Shown piece after piece: positions 28,822 through 39,239 of a stretch of DNA of 64,000 nucleotides (position 1 is its first letter; every line of letters begins with the position of its first letter). Below the pieces are notes generated by a model, which saw only the letters and a program-made list of their open reading frames with translations, was not told where the DNA came from and ran no database searches. Both the position numbers and the translations under genes were made by a program. The stretch is from Rhodococcus sp. (in: high G+C Gram-positive bacteria) (GTDB lineage Bacteria > Actinomycetota > Actinomycetes > Mycobacteriales > Mycobacteriaceae): NCBI RefSeq assembly GCF_023264675.1, contig NZ_JAHFVG010000001.1, positions 266,453 through 330,452 of the forward strand, read 5' to 3'.

Positions 28822-29571
28822 ATGAAGCACGTGACAGCTCAGAATTCCGACGACAAACCCGATGCCGTAGCGCAGTTCGCGCACGTGAGCCGTGGTTACT
28901 ATCCGACTATCGTTGCCCTCTTCGCGGCGACCCTGATCATCTCGAATGTGACGGCGAGCAAGGGCGTCGCATTCTTCGGTGGGAGCGACGTCTTCCTCGG
29001 CCCGTTCCAGGTGCTGCCGATCAATACCGACGGCGCGTTCTTCCTGTTCCCCCTTGCCTACATTCTCGGCGACGTCCTCAGCGAGGTGTACGGCTTCAAG
29101 GCGACGCGACGAGCCATCTACCTGGGCTTCGGCTCGATCATTCTGGCGGCGGTGTGCTTCTGGATAGCCATCGAACTCCCTGCCGCCAGCTTCTACGAGA
29201 ATCAGGATTCACTGGAAGCTGTCGTCGGAGTCGTTCCGCGACTGGTCATCGCCGGTCTCGCGGGCTATGTCGTCGGGCAGCTCTTGAATTCGTTGGTCCT
29301 GGTTGCCATCAAGGAGCGCACCAAAGAGAAGCATCTCTGGGCGCGTCTGATCGGCTCGACCATCGTCGGCGAGTTCTTCGACACGCTGATCTTCTGCTCC
29401 ATCGCAGCCGGCGTCATCGGCATCACGACGTGGGAAGACTTCATCAACTACGTCATCGTCGGCTTCATCTGGAAGACGCTCGCCGAGATCCTGGTCATGC
29501 CCATCACCTACCGAGTCATCGCCTACATCAAGAAGCGCGAGCCGACCTACCAGGAGTCCGTCTCCGTCTGA
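28822..29571 (+). CDS. yhhQ: Queuosine precursor transporter, YhhQ/VUT family
   Basis: A 249-residue integral membrane protein with about six spans. The family box LPAYILGDVLSEVYGFKATRRAI-like segment (seen as LGDVLSEVYGFKATRRAI) and the later TIVGEFFDTLIF element are characteristic of VUT/YhhQ. It imports queuine or preQ0/preQ1 for tRNA modification. It follows gluQ, which acts on the queuosine product. ATG 28822 gives MKHVTAQNSDD before the first span. An intrinsic terminator lies 17 bases after the stop. Confidence 0.88.
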   Translation: MKHVTAQNSDDKPDAVAQFAHVSRGYYPTIVALFAATLIISNVTASKGVAFFGGSDVFLGPFQVLPINTDGAFFLFPLAYILGDVLSEVYGFKATRRAIYLGFGSIILAAVCFWIAIELPAASFYENQDSLEAVVGVVPRLVIAGLAGYVVGQLLNSLVLVAIKERTKEKHLWARLIGSTIVGEFFDTLIFCSIAAGVIGITTWEDFINYVIVGFIWKTLAEILVMPITYRVIAYIKKREPTYQESVSV

Positions 29572-29587
29572 CGCCTCCTTCCTCGCA

Positions 29588-29619
29588 GGGCCCGATCGCA
29601 CCGCGGTCGGGCCCTTTTT
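29588..29619 (+). terminator. Intrinsic terminator after yhhQ
   Basis: Stem GGGCCCGA / TCGGGCCC (29588-29595 / 29607-29614) with loop and a TTTTT run on the plus strand. Confidence 0.9.
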
Positions 29620-29637
29620 GATCCCGCTGCCAATTGA

Positions 29638-29653
29638 GCCATTGACAAATGGC
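29638..29653. promoter_or_regulatory. Palindrome overlapping a TTGACA element before the SDR operon
   Basis: GCCATT-GACA-AATGGC is a perfect six-base inverted repeat that contains TTGACA (29642-29647), a consensus -35. A TCTAAT -10-like hexamer starts at 29668, close to the ATG at 29677, so the message may be leaderless. A repressor here would block the promoter. Confidence 0.4.
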
Positions 29654-29676
29654 ACGTTCAGCATGAGTCTAATTAC

Positions 29677-30513
29677 ATGACTCCGTCCCACAACGCCCGC
29701 GCCGTGGTCACCGGCGCTGGAAGCGGCATCGGCCGCGCCTTCGCCCTGGAACTCGCCAAGAGAAACGGCGAAGTGATCTGCGCCGACATCTCACTGCCTC
29801 GCGCCGAGGAAACCGTCGCACTGATCGCCGCGCTCGGCGGCACCGCACATGCCGTGGTCTGCGACGTCGCCCGCCGTGAGCAGGTCGAGGATCTCGCCCT
29901 GTTCGCCGAACTCACCTTCGGTCGAGCACCGACGCTCGTCATCAACAACGCGGGGGTCGGGATCGGCGGAACCCCGGTCGGCGAGATCGGGTTCGACGAC
30001 TGGAACTGGGCGCTCGGGATCAACCTCTGGGGCGTCATCCACGGGTGCGAGATCTTTGCACCAGCCATGAAGGCAGCGGGCGAAGGTGGCTTCATCAACG
30101 TCGCCTCGGCGGCTGGTTTCGGTGCCGCGCCGCTGATGGCGCCGTACAACGTCGGCAAAGCAGGCGTGATGTCACTGTCGGAGACAATGGCCGCCGAACT
30201 GTCGGGCACCGGCGTGCGCGTCACCGTTCTGTGCCCCACGTTCGTCAAGACCAACGTGGCAGTCGACGGTCGCATCACCGCCGCCGGCACCAAGATTGCC
30301 GACAAGCTCATGCAGGCAACGGGATTCACCGCCGACAAGGTCGCAATCGACGCGCTCGACAAATACGACCGCGGACGTCTCTACGTCGTGCCGCAGATCG
30401 ACGCCAAGGTCCTCTGGCGCCTCAAACGAATCGCACCGGCCCTCTACACCCGAGCCCTCGGCCTACTGGGACGGTTCGCACCGCAGGAAACTACCGAAAA
30501 AGCAGGAGTCTGA
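29677..30513 (+). CDS. Short-chain dehydrogenase/reductase
   Basis: A 278-residue classical SDR. Rossmann motif AVVTGAGSGIGRAFALELA at residues 9-27, ADI after the second strand, NNAGVGIGG, catalytic Ser in NVASAAGFGA and Tyr-x3-Lys in MAPYNVGKAGVMSL. The substrate is probably a lipid-like alcohol or ketone, judging from the operon. It is first in an operon with a diiron protein (one base gap) and a Baeyer-Villiger-type monooxygenase (four-base overlap). No clear ribosome site upstream; a leaderless start is possible. Confidence 0.85.
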   Translation: MTPSHNARAVVTGAGSGIGRAFALELAKRNGEVICADISLPRAEETVALIAALGGTAHAVVCDVARREQVEDLALFAELTFGRAPTLVINNAGVGIGGTPVGEIGFDDWNWALGINLWGVIHGCEIFAPAMKAAGEGGFINVASAAGFGAAPLMAPYNVGKAGVMSLSETMAAELSGTGVRVTVLCPTFVKTNVAVDGRITAAGTKIADKLMQATGFTADKVAIDALDKYDRGRLYVVPQIDAKVLWRLKRIAPALYTRALGLLGRFAPQETTEKAGV

Positions 30514-30514
30514 C

Positions 30515-31435
30515 ATGTCGTTCGATTTCGAGCAGATGCTCGACAAGATCAAGGAAAAGCAGTGGGCTCTGGCCGACATCGACTGGGATGCACCGGGAGC
30601 GGAGACCATCAGCCCCGAACTGTGGACCAAACTGAAGCCTTTCATGTCCGATTTGATGTGGATCGAGAACGTCGGCGCTCGCGGATTCGCCGCCATGGCG
30701 ACGAAGGCACCGACGGACACTCTGAAGGAGATCTACACGTACTTCCACGCCGAGGAACAGAAGCACGCCAACGCCGAACTCGCGCTGATGCGCCGCTGGG
30801 GCATGCTCGACGGTGACGAGATTCCGCAGCCCAACGTCAACGTCAAACTCATCATCGACTGGCTCGACAAATACTCCGATCAGACGTCACTCGCCGTGCT
30901 CGGCACCGTCATCCCGATGCTCGAAGTCGCCCTCGACGGGGCGCTGGTGAAATTCATCGTCGACGAGATCGACGATCCGGTCTGCCAGGAAGTCTTCAAG
31001 AAGATCAACTCCGACGAATCGCGCCACCTCGCAGTCGATTTCCAGGTGATCGAGCTTCTGGGCCATGCGAAGATGCGCAAGATTCTGGTGGAGACCGTCG
31101 GAGCCTGGATGAATCCGTCGCTCATCATCGGGACACTCCGCTACATTCCATTGCTGAACAAGATGCGCGACAACATCGTTGCAATGGGCGTCGACGAAGA
31201 GCGCCTCTACAGCGCGATGGGAAGATTCAAGAAAGTCGGCGAGAGAAGCGAATTCCCGAAGCGGCTACCGATGTACCGGTTCATCAGCTGGCATGCAGGC
31301 GTCGTCATCAACCGCGCGCATCCGTACCACAAGTTCGCAGATTCACTCGTGCGCATCACGGCCAACTACCCGAAGCGCCTCCTCCGGCCTCAGCCGACCT
31401 GGTCCAAGGAACTCACCTACGAGCCCGTCGCATGA
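30515..31435 (+). CDS. Ferritin-like diiron protein, probable oxygenase or hydroxylase
   Basis: A 306-residue helical protein. A full diiron ligand set can be read: Glu51 in MWIENVGARG, Glu81-x2-His84 in HAEEQKHANAE, Glu137 in IPMLEVALDG, and Glu168-x2-His171 in NSDESRHLAV. This is the two E..ExxH pattern of ferritin-like oxidases such as AurF, desaturases and hydroxylases; membership in a named family is not certain. ATG 30515 is preceded by AGCAGGAG. Placed between an SDR and a BVMO it could hydroxylate the shared substrate. Confidence 0.75.
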   Translation: MSFDFEQMLDKIKEKQWALADIDWDAPGAETISPELWTKLKPFMSDLMWIENVGARGFAAMATKAPTDTLKEIYTYFHAEEQKHANAELALMRRWGMLDGDEIPQPNVNVKLIIDWLDKYSDQTSLAVLGTVIPMLEVALDGALVKFIVDEIDDPVCQEVFKKINSDESRHLAVDFQVIELLGHAKMRKILVETVGAWMNPSLIIGTLRYIPLLNKMRDNIVAMGVDEERLYSAMGRFKKVGERSEFPKRLPMYRFISWHAGVVINRAHPYHKFADSLVRITANYPKRLLRPQPTWSKELTYEPVA

Positions 31436-33018
31436 CCGAGCAAATCCCGACTTCTGGGTCATTCCCGCAGGCTCCACTCCCGCCATCTGGGTCGTTCCCG
31501 CAGGCTCCACTCCCGCTATCGGTAGCCATCATCGGCGGCGGCTTCGCCGGAATCGGATCTGCAATCAGGTTGAAGCAGAAACGCATTCACAGCTTTGCCA
31601 TCTTCGAGCGCGGTACCGCGGTCGGCGGCACGTGGCGAGACAACACCTACCCCGGCGCAGCCTGCGACATTCCGTCGAGGTTGTACTCGTACAGCTTCGC
31701 CCCCAACCCGGACTGGTCGCACACGTACTCGGGTAGCGCGGAAATCCTCGGCTACATCGACCGCATGGTCGACGATTTCGGCTTGCGTCCTTACCTACGC
31801 TTCGGCCACAACGTGACCGGCGTCGACTGGGACGATGCGACGTCACTGTGGGAGATTTCGTTCGACGGCAAGCCGTCGGTACAGGCCAGGTCCGTCGTCA
31901 TGGCGTCGGGACCTCTGGCTAACGTGAGCTTTCCGGCCATACGCGGGCTCGAGACCTACGAGGGTCACAAGATCCATAGTGCCCGGTGGGATCACGACTA
32001 CGATTTCGCCGGCAAGAAGGTCGCCGTCGTCGGCACCGGTGCATCGGGCGTGCAGATCGTGCCCGAGCTGGTGAAAGTTGCCAAGTCGGTCAAAGTCTTT
32101 CAACGAACTCCGGGATGGGCACTGCCGCGCACGAACTTCACGACGAGGCAGTCGACCAAGGACATCTACCGACGGTTTCCGGCGACTCAGACACTCGCGC
32201 GCAAGGCGTGGTTCTGGGGACACGAGTCCGTCGCCCTCGGTGTGGTGTGGAATTCACCGCTCACGCGTGTCGTCGAAGCCGTCGGCAAACTGCACCTGCG
32301 CCGCCAAGTCAAAGACCCGTGGTTACGACGCCAGCTCACCCCTGATTTTCGGGCCGGTTGCAAGCGTCTACTGATGACGAGCGAGTTCTACCCGTCGCTC
32401 CAGAAGGACAACTGCACGCTGGTGACGTGGCCGATCGCACGATTGGCTCCCAAGGGAATTCGCACGGTCGAAGGCATCGAACATCAGGCCGACGTCATTG
32501 TGTTCGCGACGGGATTCGACGTCTCGAAGACGGGCACGCCGGTGCCGATCACGGGCCGAGGCGGACGGGTTCTCGCCGACGAGTGGTCGACGGGGGCGAA
32601 GGCGTACAAGTCCGTCGCCGTATCCGGTTACCCGAACATGTACTTCACGTTCGGTCCGAACTCCGGTCCCGGCCACAGTTCGGCGCTGGTCTACATGGAG
32701 GCGCAGATCGACTATCTCGTCGAGGCGATCTCCTATGCGCTGGCCCGGGATGCCGTTCTCGACGTCAGGGAGGACCGGCAGCGGGAGTACAACACCGACC
32801 TGCAGAAGCGTCTTCAGAAGACGACGTGGAACTCCGGGTGTTCGAGCTGGTACCTCACCGAGGACGGCTTCAACGCCACGATGTTCCCCGGCTTCGCCAC
32901 TCAGTACGTCGGGCAGCTCGACTCGGTGGATTACGACGACTATTCCGTGACTGGTTTCCGCACGCCCGCAACGGTTTCCAACGCCACGGCGGACGCATCG
33001 GCAGATACACCAGTGTGA
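31432..33018 (+). CDS. Baeyer-Villiger-type flavin monooxygenase
   Basis: A 528-residue FAD/NADPH enzyme. FAD site IIGGGFAGIGSAIRL at about residue 34, the BVMO fingerprint YEGHKIHSARWD (FxGxxxHxxxW type), NADPH site VAVVGTGASGVQIVPEL, and ATGFDVSKTG. It inserts oxygen into ketones or hydroxylates. ATG 31432 overlaps the diiron gene stop (ATGA). Residues 8-29 are a duplicated SGSFPQAPLP segment encoded by two 33-base repeats, an unusual N-terminal extension before the flavin domain. Resembles mycobacterial MymA/EthA-like enzymes. Confidence 0.88.
   Translation: MTEQIPTSGSFPQAPLPPSGSFPQAPLPLSVAIIGGGFAGIGSAIRLKQKRIHSFAIFERGTAVGGTWRDNTYPGAACDIPSRLYSYSFAPNPDWSHTYSGSAEILGYIDRMVDDFGLRPYLRFGHNVTGVDWDDATSLWEISFDGKPSVQARSVVMASGPLANVSFPAIRGLETYEGHKIHSARWDHDYDFAGKKVAVVGTGASGVQIVPELVKVAKSVKVFQRTPGWALPRTNFTTRQSTKDIYRRFPATQTLARKAWFWGHESVALGVVWNSPLTRVVEAVGKLHLRRQVKDPWLRRQLTPDFRAGCKRLLMTSEFYPSLQKDNCTLVTWPIARLAPKGIRTVEGIEHQADVIVFATGFDVSKTGTPVPITGRGGRVLADEWSTGAKAYKSVAVSGYPNMYFTFGPNSGPGHSSALVYMEAQIDYLVEAISYALARDAVLDVREDRQREYNTDLQKRLQKTTWNSGCSSWYLTEDGFNATMFPGFATQYVGQLDSVDYDDYSVTGFRTPATVSNATADASADTPV
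31453..31518 (+). repeat. 33-base repeat, two coding copies in the BVMO N-terminus
   Basis: Two 33-base units, each TCTGGGTC..TTCCCGCAGGCTCC plus ten bases, are related to the extragenic 34-base array at 28700. Because 33 is a multiple of three they read in frame as SGSFPQAPLPP and SGSFPQAPLPL. Confidence 0.85.
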
Positions 33019-33295
33019 GAGCGGCGGGCGACGTCGACCAGCTGAAACGGTAGGACGAAGGTACCGGTCATCGAGCGAGGGTCGAACAGAATTCTTCGGT
33101 CTCGGGCTGCACGACGATAGTGCTACGAGACCGCCGAGTGCGAAATCGTCTTTCCAGCCCCACCCTGCTCGTGCTCGGTGGGGGTGGGACCGGCGGTTCC
33201 CTACGAAGTGACAGTGTCGGTCTTCGCTCCGCCGGAACGTCCGGCCGAGAGACCGGCTCACCCGAGCTCGATCAATTCGTTGCAGTTGGGCACGC
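33019..33295. other. Intergenic region without a visible gene
   Basis: 277 bases between the convergent BVMO and membrane-protein genes. I see no convincing coding frame, tRNA, or strong hairpin with a T-tract. A GC-rich AGCCCCACCCTGCTCGTG / GGTGGGGGTGGGACC region could form weak structure. Confidence 0.5.
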
Positions 33296-33892
33296 CTAGT
33301 TCGACTTCGCTGACCGATCGCCCCCCAACCGCACATCGACACCCAACTTCTCGGCGAACAGGTGGCGTTGCACTATCCAGCCCGCCACGGCCAAGGCGAT
33401 CCATGCAGCGGTCGACGTGACCTGCTCCCACCCGGCTTCGGGGTTGCGGAGGAAGTCGAGCCACGCGGCCATCCGGCCGACGCCGTCGACCATCATGCTC
33501 GCGCCTCCTATCGAAGTGAGCCACAACAATGCTCGGGCTCGATACTTGTCCGCGAGAAACGCGGAGGCGACACCGAGAGCGAGAACGACGATTGCGCTCA
33601 TGGCCCAATTTCTGTCCCCCGGCTGAAGAACATCCGCGATCCGCGCGCCTGCCACTGCGCCGGCAAGACCGCCGATCACGTAGGCAGACAGCTTGAAGAC
33701 CAGTGTGGTCACAACCCAGGACGCAACCGCCCCGACGAGACCGAACAGGAACAGCACCGTGAGCGACGGTTCGAACAGGTCGGCGACGAGCCAACCCAGG
33801 CCGAATCCAGCGGCCAACACAGCGAGATGCAGCGAACGGATCCCGTAGAAGCACAACAACGCTCCAACCAGCAACACCACTATTCCGCTCAT
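33296..33892 (-). CDS. Polytopic membrane protein, DUF4203/TM7S3-like
   Basis: A 198-residue protein with about six membrane segments: VVLLVGALLCFYGIRSLHLAVLAAGFGLGW is split over the first two, then LTVLFLFGLVGAVASWVV, YVIGGLAGAVAGA, AMSAIVVLALGVASAFLA and WIALAVAGWIVQ. The repeated small-residue helices resemble the DUF4203 family. No enzyme motif seen. It lies 33 bases downstream of the alkylsulfatase gene on the same strand and may be co-transcribed with it. Confidence 0.65.
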   Translation of the reverse strand: MSGIVVLLVGALLCFYGIRSLHLAVLAAGFGLGWLVADLFEPSLTVLFLFGLVGAVASWVVTTLVFKLSAYVIGGLAGAVAGARIADVLQPGDRNWAMSAIVVLALGVASAFLADKYRARALLWLTSIGGASMMVDGVGRMAAWLDFLRNPEAGWEQVTSTAAWIALAVAGWIVQRHLFAEKLGVDVRLGGDRSAKSN

Positions 33893-33924
33893 GTTCGCCC
33901 TCGTCTCGGATCGATGTGCGCATT

Positions 33925-35820
33925 TCAGTCGGGTGTGACGATCGAGAAGTTGTCGTCCCCAGGGTCCAACACCGCTTCCAAACGAGCCAGCGCCTCTGTG
34001 TCACCACTCGATTCGATTCCAGCGCCGGCCAATGCAGCGGAAGAGAAGTCACCGAGCGCAATCATTGGCAGCGTCCTCGTCGTCGCGGTCAGCGCTGCAT
34101 CGGCATCGTCTTGTTGATGCGCATTGCTGTAGGTGAGGACGCCGTTGCTCAGCGAGAGGCGAAAGCGGAGGTCAGTGTCGGAAATCAGGATGTCGATCGA
34201 CAGTTTCTCGTTCCACGCGCGCGGGCCGTCGATTTGAATGGCCAAGGCATCGAAAACCATCTCCGGAGTCAATTGCGCAACTACATCCGGTGCTGCGGTC
34301 TTCGTCGGTGTACCGAACTTGCTGTCGCGCAGTTCCTTCGCCCCGGACAGATAGAAGTTTCGCCACGGGCCGTTCTCCGACCCGTACGCCAATTGTTCGT
34401 AGGTGTCGGCGAGCAGATCCTGTGCTGCCGCGTGATCAGGCTCGGCGAACACGACATGGTTGACGACCTGAGCGACCCATCGAAAGTCACCGGCCTCGAA
34501 GGAACTGCGTGCCTTCTCGACCACGGCATCCGCGCCACCCATGAATTCCACGTATCGCGTGGCCTGTTCGACTGGCGGATGCGGCCACAGAGTGGCCGGG
34601 TTGCCGTCGAACCATCCGATGTATCGCTGGTAGATGGCCTTGACGTTATGACTGACCGACCCGTAGTAACCACGCGCGGACCACGCATTTTCCAGCGCGG
34701 GCGGTAGTTCTATTTCCTCGGCAATCTCGTCGCCCGTCATACCCTTGTTGATCATGCGCAATGTCTGATCGTGAACGTACGCATACAGATCCCGCTGTGT
34801 GGTCAGAAATTCGACTGCGCGCTCGCGCCCCCATGTGGGCCAGTGGTGCGAGGCGAATACGACGTCGAGATCGTCTCCGAACAACGCGATGGTCTCCGAC
34901 AAGTAGCTCGCCCAGCCGTGCGGGTCACGGACGACTGCGCCACGGAGCGTGAGCAGATTGTGGAACGTATGCGTCGCGTCCTCCGCCGCACACAATGCTT
35001 TGAAGTCCGGAAAGTACAGAAGCATTTCCGAAGGCGCCTCGGTGTCCGGTGCCATCTGGAAGACAATCCGCACTCCGTCGACCACTGCGTCCTGACCGGT
35101 CGTCGTGACGATGTCGGTCGGGGGAATCAACGTGACCTGGCCGGTCGACGTCGTCTGCCCGAGGCCGGCGCCAACTTGCTCTTCCGGGCTGCGATCGAGC
35201 GCAGCACCGTACATGTAGCCTGCGCGCCGCCCCATTGCCGTTCCAGCATAGACATTTTCCGAAACGGCATGTTCGACGAATCCCTCCGGTGCGTAAATCT
35301 TCACCCTTCCGGAGTCGACGTCTTCTTGGGAAACATATCCACGTACGCCGCCGAAGTGGTCGACGTGGCTGTGGGTATAGACGATCGCCTTGACTGGCCT
35401 GTCGCCTCGATGCTCGCGGTACAGCGCCAACGCGGCGCGGCCGGTTTCTTCCGAGAGAAGAGTATCGACCACGACGACGCCCTCGTCGCCCTCGATGAAA
35501 GAAGTGTTTGCCAGATCCATCCCTCGAACCTGGTAGATACCCGGGACCACCTCGAACAGACCCTCGATGGCCGCGAGCCTGGACTGACGCCACAAACTTG
35601 GATTGACGGTCTCGGGCGCATCGCCGGTCAGGAAAGAATAGGTGTCGTTGTCCCAGACCACCGAACCATTCTCCGCGCGGACTACATTCGGCGTTCGAGC
35701 AGCAACGAATCCACGGTTCGCATCGTCGAAATCCTGGGTATCGCCGAAAGGCAGTGTGCGGAGGAGAGCGCGATGCTGGTCGACGATGGATCGTGTCGCA
35801 GGTTTCGGTGAAGGGACCAT
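33925..35820 (-). CDS. Alkylsulfatase (SdsA1/BDS1 type, metallo-beta-lactamase fold)
   Basis: A 631-residue enzyme that hydrolyses primary or secondary alkyl sulfates such as SDS. Zinc motif His150-x-His152-x-Asp154-His155 in VYTHSHVDHFGG, further ligands in LCAAEDATHTFHN and VFASHHWPTWG. The middle is the alkyl-sulfatase dimerisation domain (RYVEFMGGADAVVEKA), and the C-terminus an SCP2-like lipid-binding domain. All domains are complete. No signal peptide is seen at MVPSPKPATR, so it may be intracellular. Inverted repeats upstream suggest local regulation. Confidence 0.92.
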   Translation of the reverse strand: MVPSPKPATRSIVDQHRALLRTLPFGDTQDFDDANRGFVAARTPNVVRAENGSVVWDNDTYSFLTGDAPETVNPSLWRQSRLAAIEGLFEVVPGIYQVRGMDLANTSFIEGDEGVVVVDTLLSEETGRAALALYREHRGDRPVKAIVYTHSHVDHFGGVRGYVSQEDVDSGRVKIYAPEGFVEHAVSENVYAGTAMGRRAGYMYGAALDRSPEEQVGAGLGQTTSTGQVTLIPPTDIVTTTGQDAVVDGVRIVFQMAPDTEAPSEMLLYFPDFKALCAAEDATHTFHNLLTLRGAVVRDPHGWASYLSETIALFGDDLDVVFASHHWPTWGRERAVEFLTTQRDLYAYVHDQTLRMINKGMTGDEIAEEIELPPALENAWSARGYYGSVSHNVKAIYQRYIGWFDGNPATLWPHPPVEQATRYVEFMGGADAVVEKARSSFEAGDFRWVAQVVNHVVFAEPDHAAAQDLLADTYEQLAYGSENGPWRNFYLSGAKELRDSKFGTPTKTAAPDVVAQLTPEMVFDALAIQIDGPRAWNEKLSIDILISDTDLRFRLSLSNGVLTYSNAHQQDDADAALTATTRTLPMIALGDFSSAALAGAGIESSGDTEALARLEAVLDPGDDNFSIVTPD

Positions 35821-36148
35821 GACACCAAGTGTGTGCGCGCCACACCCCGCCGTGCTTCATCTCCTGCGGGTGAAGCACAGGTTCGTAGCCAACCTCGATG
35901 CGCTCGAAAACCGTCTCGACGACTTCTCTACGGTCGCGAAACCGCCTCTCTCTCCTCGTTACAGATGTCACTCGAATCTGCGCGCGCATAGTTCGCACAA
36001 CCGCTCTCATCAGCGAAGGGTGAACTTGTTTCGACAACTAAGTCATACGACGGTCGCTTCACGCTTCGCGAGAGTTGTTGCGCCGAAGGGCGTACGTTCG
36101 TCCCACCGGAGCCGACCACGGCTGAGCCTCCGAGAAGGAGCCAACAGA
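35821..36148. promoter_or_regulatory. Divergent promoter region of alkylsulfatase and DUF389 gene, with inverted repeats
   Basis: 328 bases with no credible gene. Next to the alkylsulfatase start are two dyads: GTGTG-CGCGC-CACAC at 35831-35845 and GTGCTTCA-N11-TGAAGCAC at 35852-35878. The second is a good candidate regulator site. Closer to the DUF389 gene the sequence is GC-rich without clear dyads; AAGGAG at 36135-36140 is that gene's ribosome site. Confidence 0.5.
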
Positions 36149-37123
36149 ATGCTCGCAGCTCTGATCCCCGACAGCCAACGACGTACATTCGCCGAGCTGC
36201 GTGATCGACTCGACCTCTCGGCGGGAGATCGTTCGGCAAAACGGTCTGCATTCTGGGTCATGTTGACAATGTCGGCATTGATCGCCGTGGCGGGTGTGGT
36301 CAGTGACTCGACTGCGACGGTTATCGGCGCCATGATCGTCGCACCGCTCTCGACCCCGATACTCGGAGTGGGGCTGGGGATCACAGCAGGACGCGGCAAG
36401 CTGATCGCGATCAGTCTTCTGCACGTGTTCGGCGGACTCGTGGTCGTAGTCCTCCTGGGCATTTTGTTTGCTCAGGTCCTGCCCAGCCCTGCAAGTGTGC
36501 TCAACAATTCGCAGGTGTTGGGGCGCACATCGCCCGCATTGATGGACCTGGTCGCGGCGGTCTCCACCGGCTTCGTCGGTGCAATCGCGATCGCTCGTCG
36601 CGACGTGGGAGATGTCCTCCCGGGCGTAGCGATCGCCATATCGTTGGTCCCGCCACTTGCAGTGGTCGGAGTATGCCTCGGATCAGGAGCCTTGTCGCTG
36701 GCGGCCGGCGCTCTGGTGCTGTTCGCATCGAATGTCGTGGCGATGATCATCACTGCCACAATGGTTTTCGTCGTAGCCGGCTATGCCGTAGAGGTCCATG
36801 GCGAGGCCGGCCACCACCGCCGCCATGCCTACAGTCTGCTGGCAATTGCTCTGATAGTGGTCGCCATTCCGATGGTCGTCAATTCCTTGTCCGCGCTCTG
36901 GGCGCAGCAGGTCAACACCCTCGCCGACGATTGGCTCGCCGACACCCCGAACGCCGAGGTCACCGACGTCAGCTGGCAAGGAGGCACGGCCACCATCTCG
37001 GTCCTCGGCCCCGCTGCGCTGCCGCCGGTGGATCGTCTCGCGGACTCGGTCGACGCACTGATTCCGTGGCATACGGAGGTGCAAGTGGTGCACACCTACG
37101 GATCGCGTATCACGCCGAAATAG
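36149..37123 (+). CDS. DUF389 (TIGR00341) membrane protein
   Basis: A 324-residue protein with about six to seven membrane segments in the DUF389 arrangement: RSAFWVMLTMSALIAVAGVVSDSTATVIGAMIVAPLSTPILGVGLG spans the first two, including the family-typical STATVIGAMIVAPL. The C-terminal soluble part has a small alpha/beta domain. Family role is unknown. ATG 36149 is preceded by AAGGAG at ideal spacing. It starts an isolated plus-strand unit; the MerR gene follows 80 bases later. Confidence 0.85.
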   Translation: MLAALIPDSQRRTFAELRDRLDLSAGDRSAKRSAFWVMLTMSALIAVAGVVSDSTATVIGAMIVAPLSTPILGVGLGITAGRGKLIAISLLHVFGGLVVVVLLGILFAQVLPSPASVLNNSQVLGRTSPALMDLVAAVSTGFVGAIAIARRDVGDVLPGVAIAISLVPPLAVVGVCLGSGALSLAAGALVLFASNVVAMIITATMVFVVAGYAVEVHGEAGHHRRHAYSLLAIALIVVAIPMVVNSLSALWAQQVNTLADDWLADTPNAEVTDVSWQGGTATISVLGPAALPPVDRLADSVDALIPWHTEVQVVHTYGSRITPK

Positions 37124-37203
37124 CCGTGGTCGGCAGCTTCCGACATCCATCACCTGACCGGTTACGGTATAGCAAGGAAACGGATCGGCGGAAGGCAACC
37201 AGG

Positions 37204-39237
<2,034 letters not shown>

Positions 39238-39239
39238 CC

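Noticed and set aside
35825..36148. Short coding frame before the DUF389 gene
   Set aside because: Upstream codons of the same frame are low-complexity and lack a ribosome site, while ATG 36149 has AAGGAG and begins the conserved domain.
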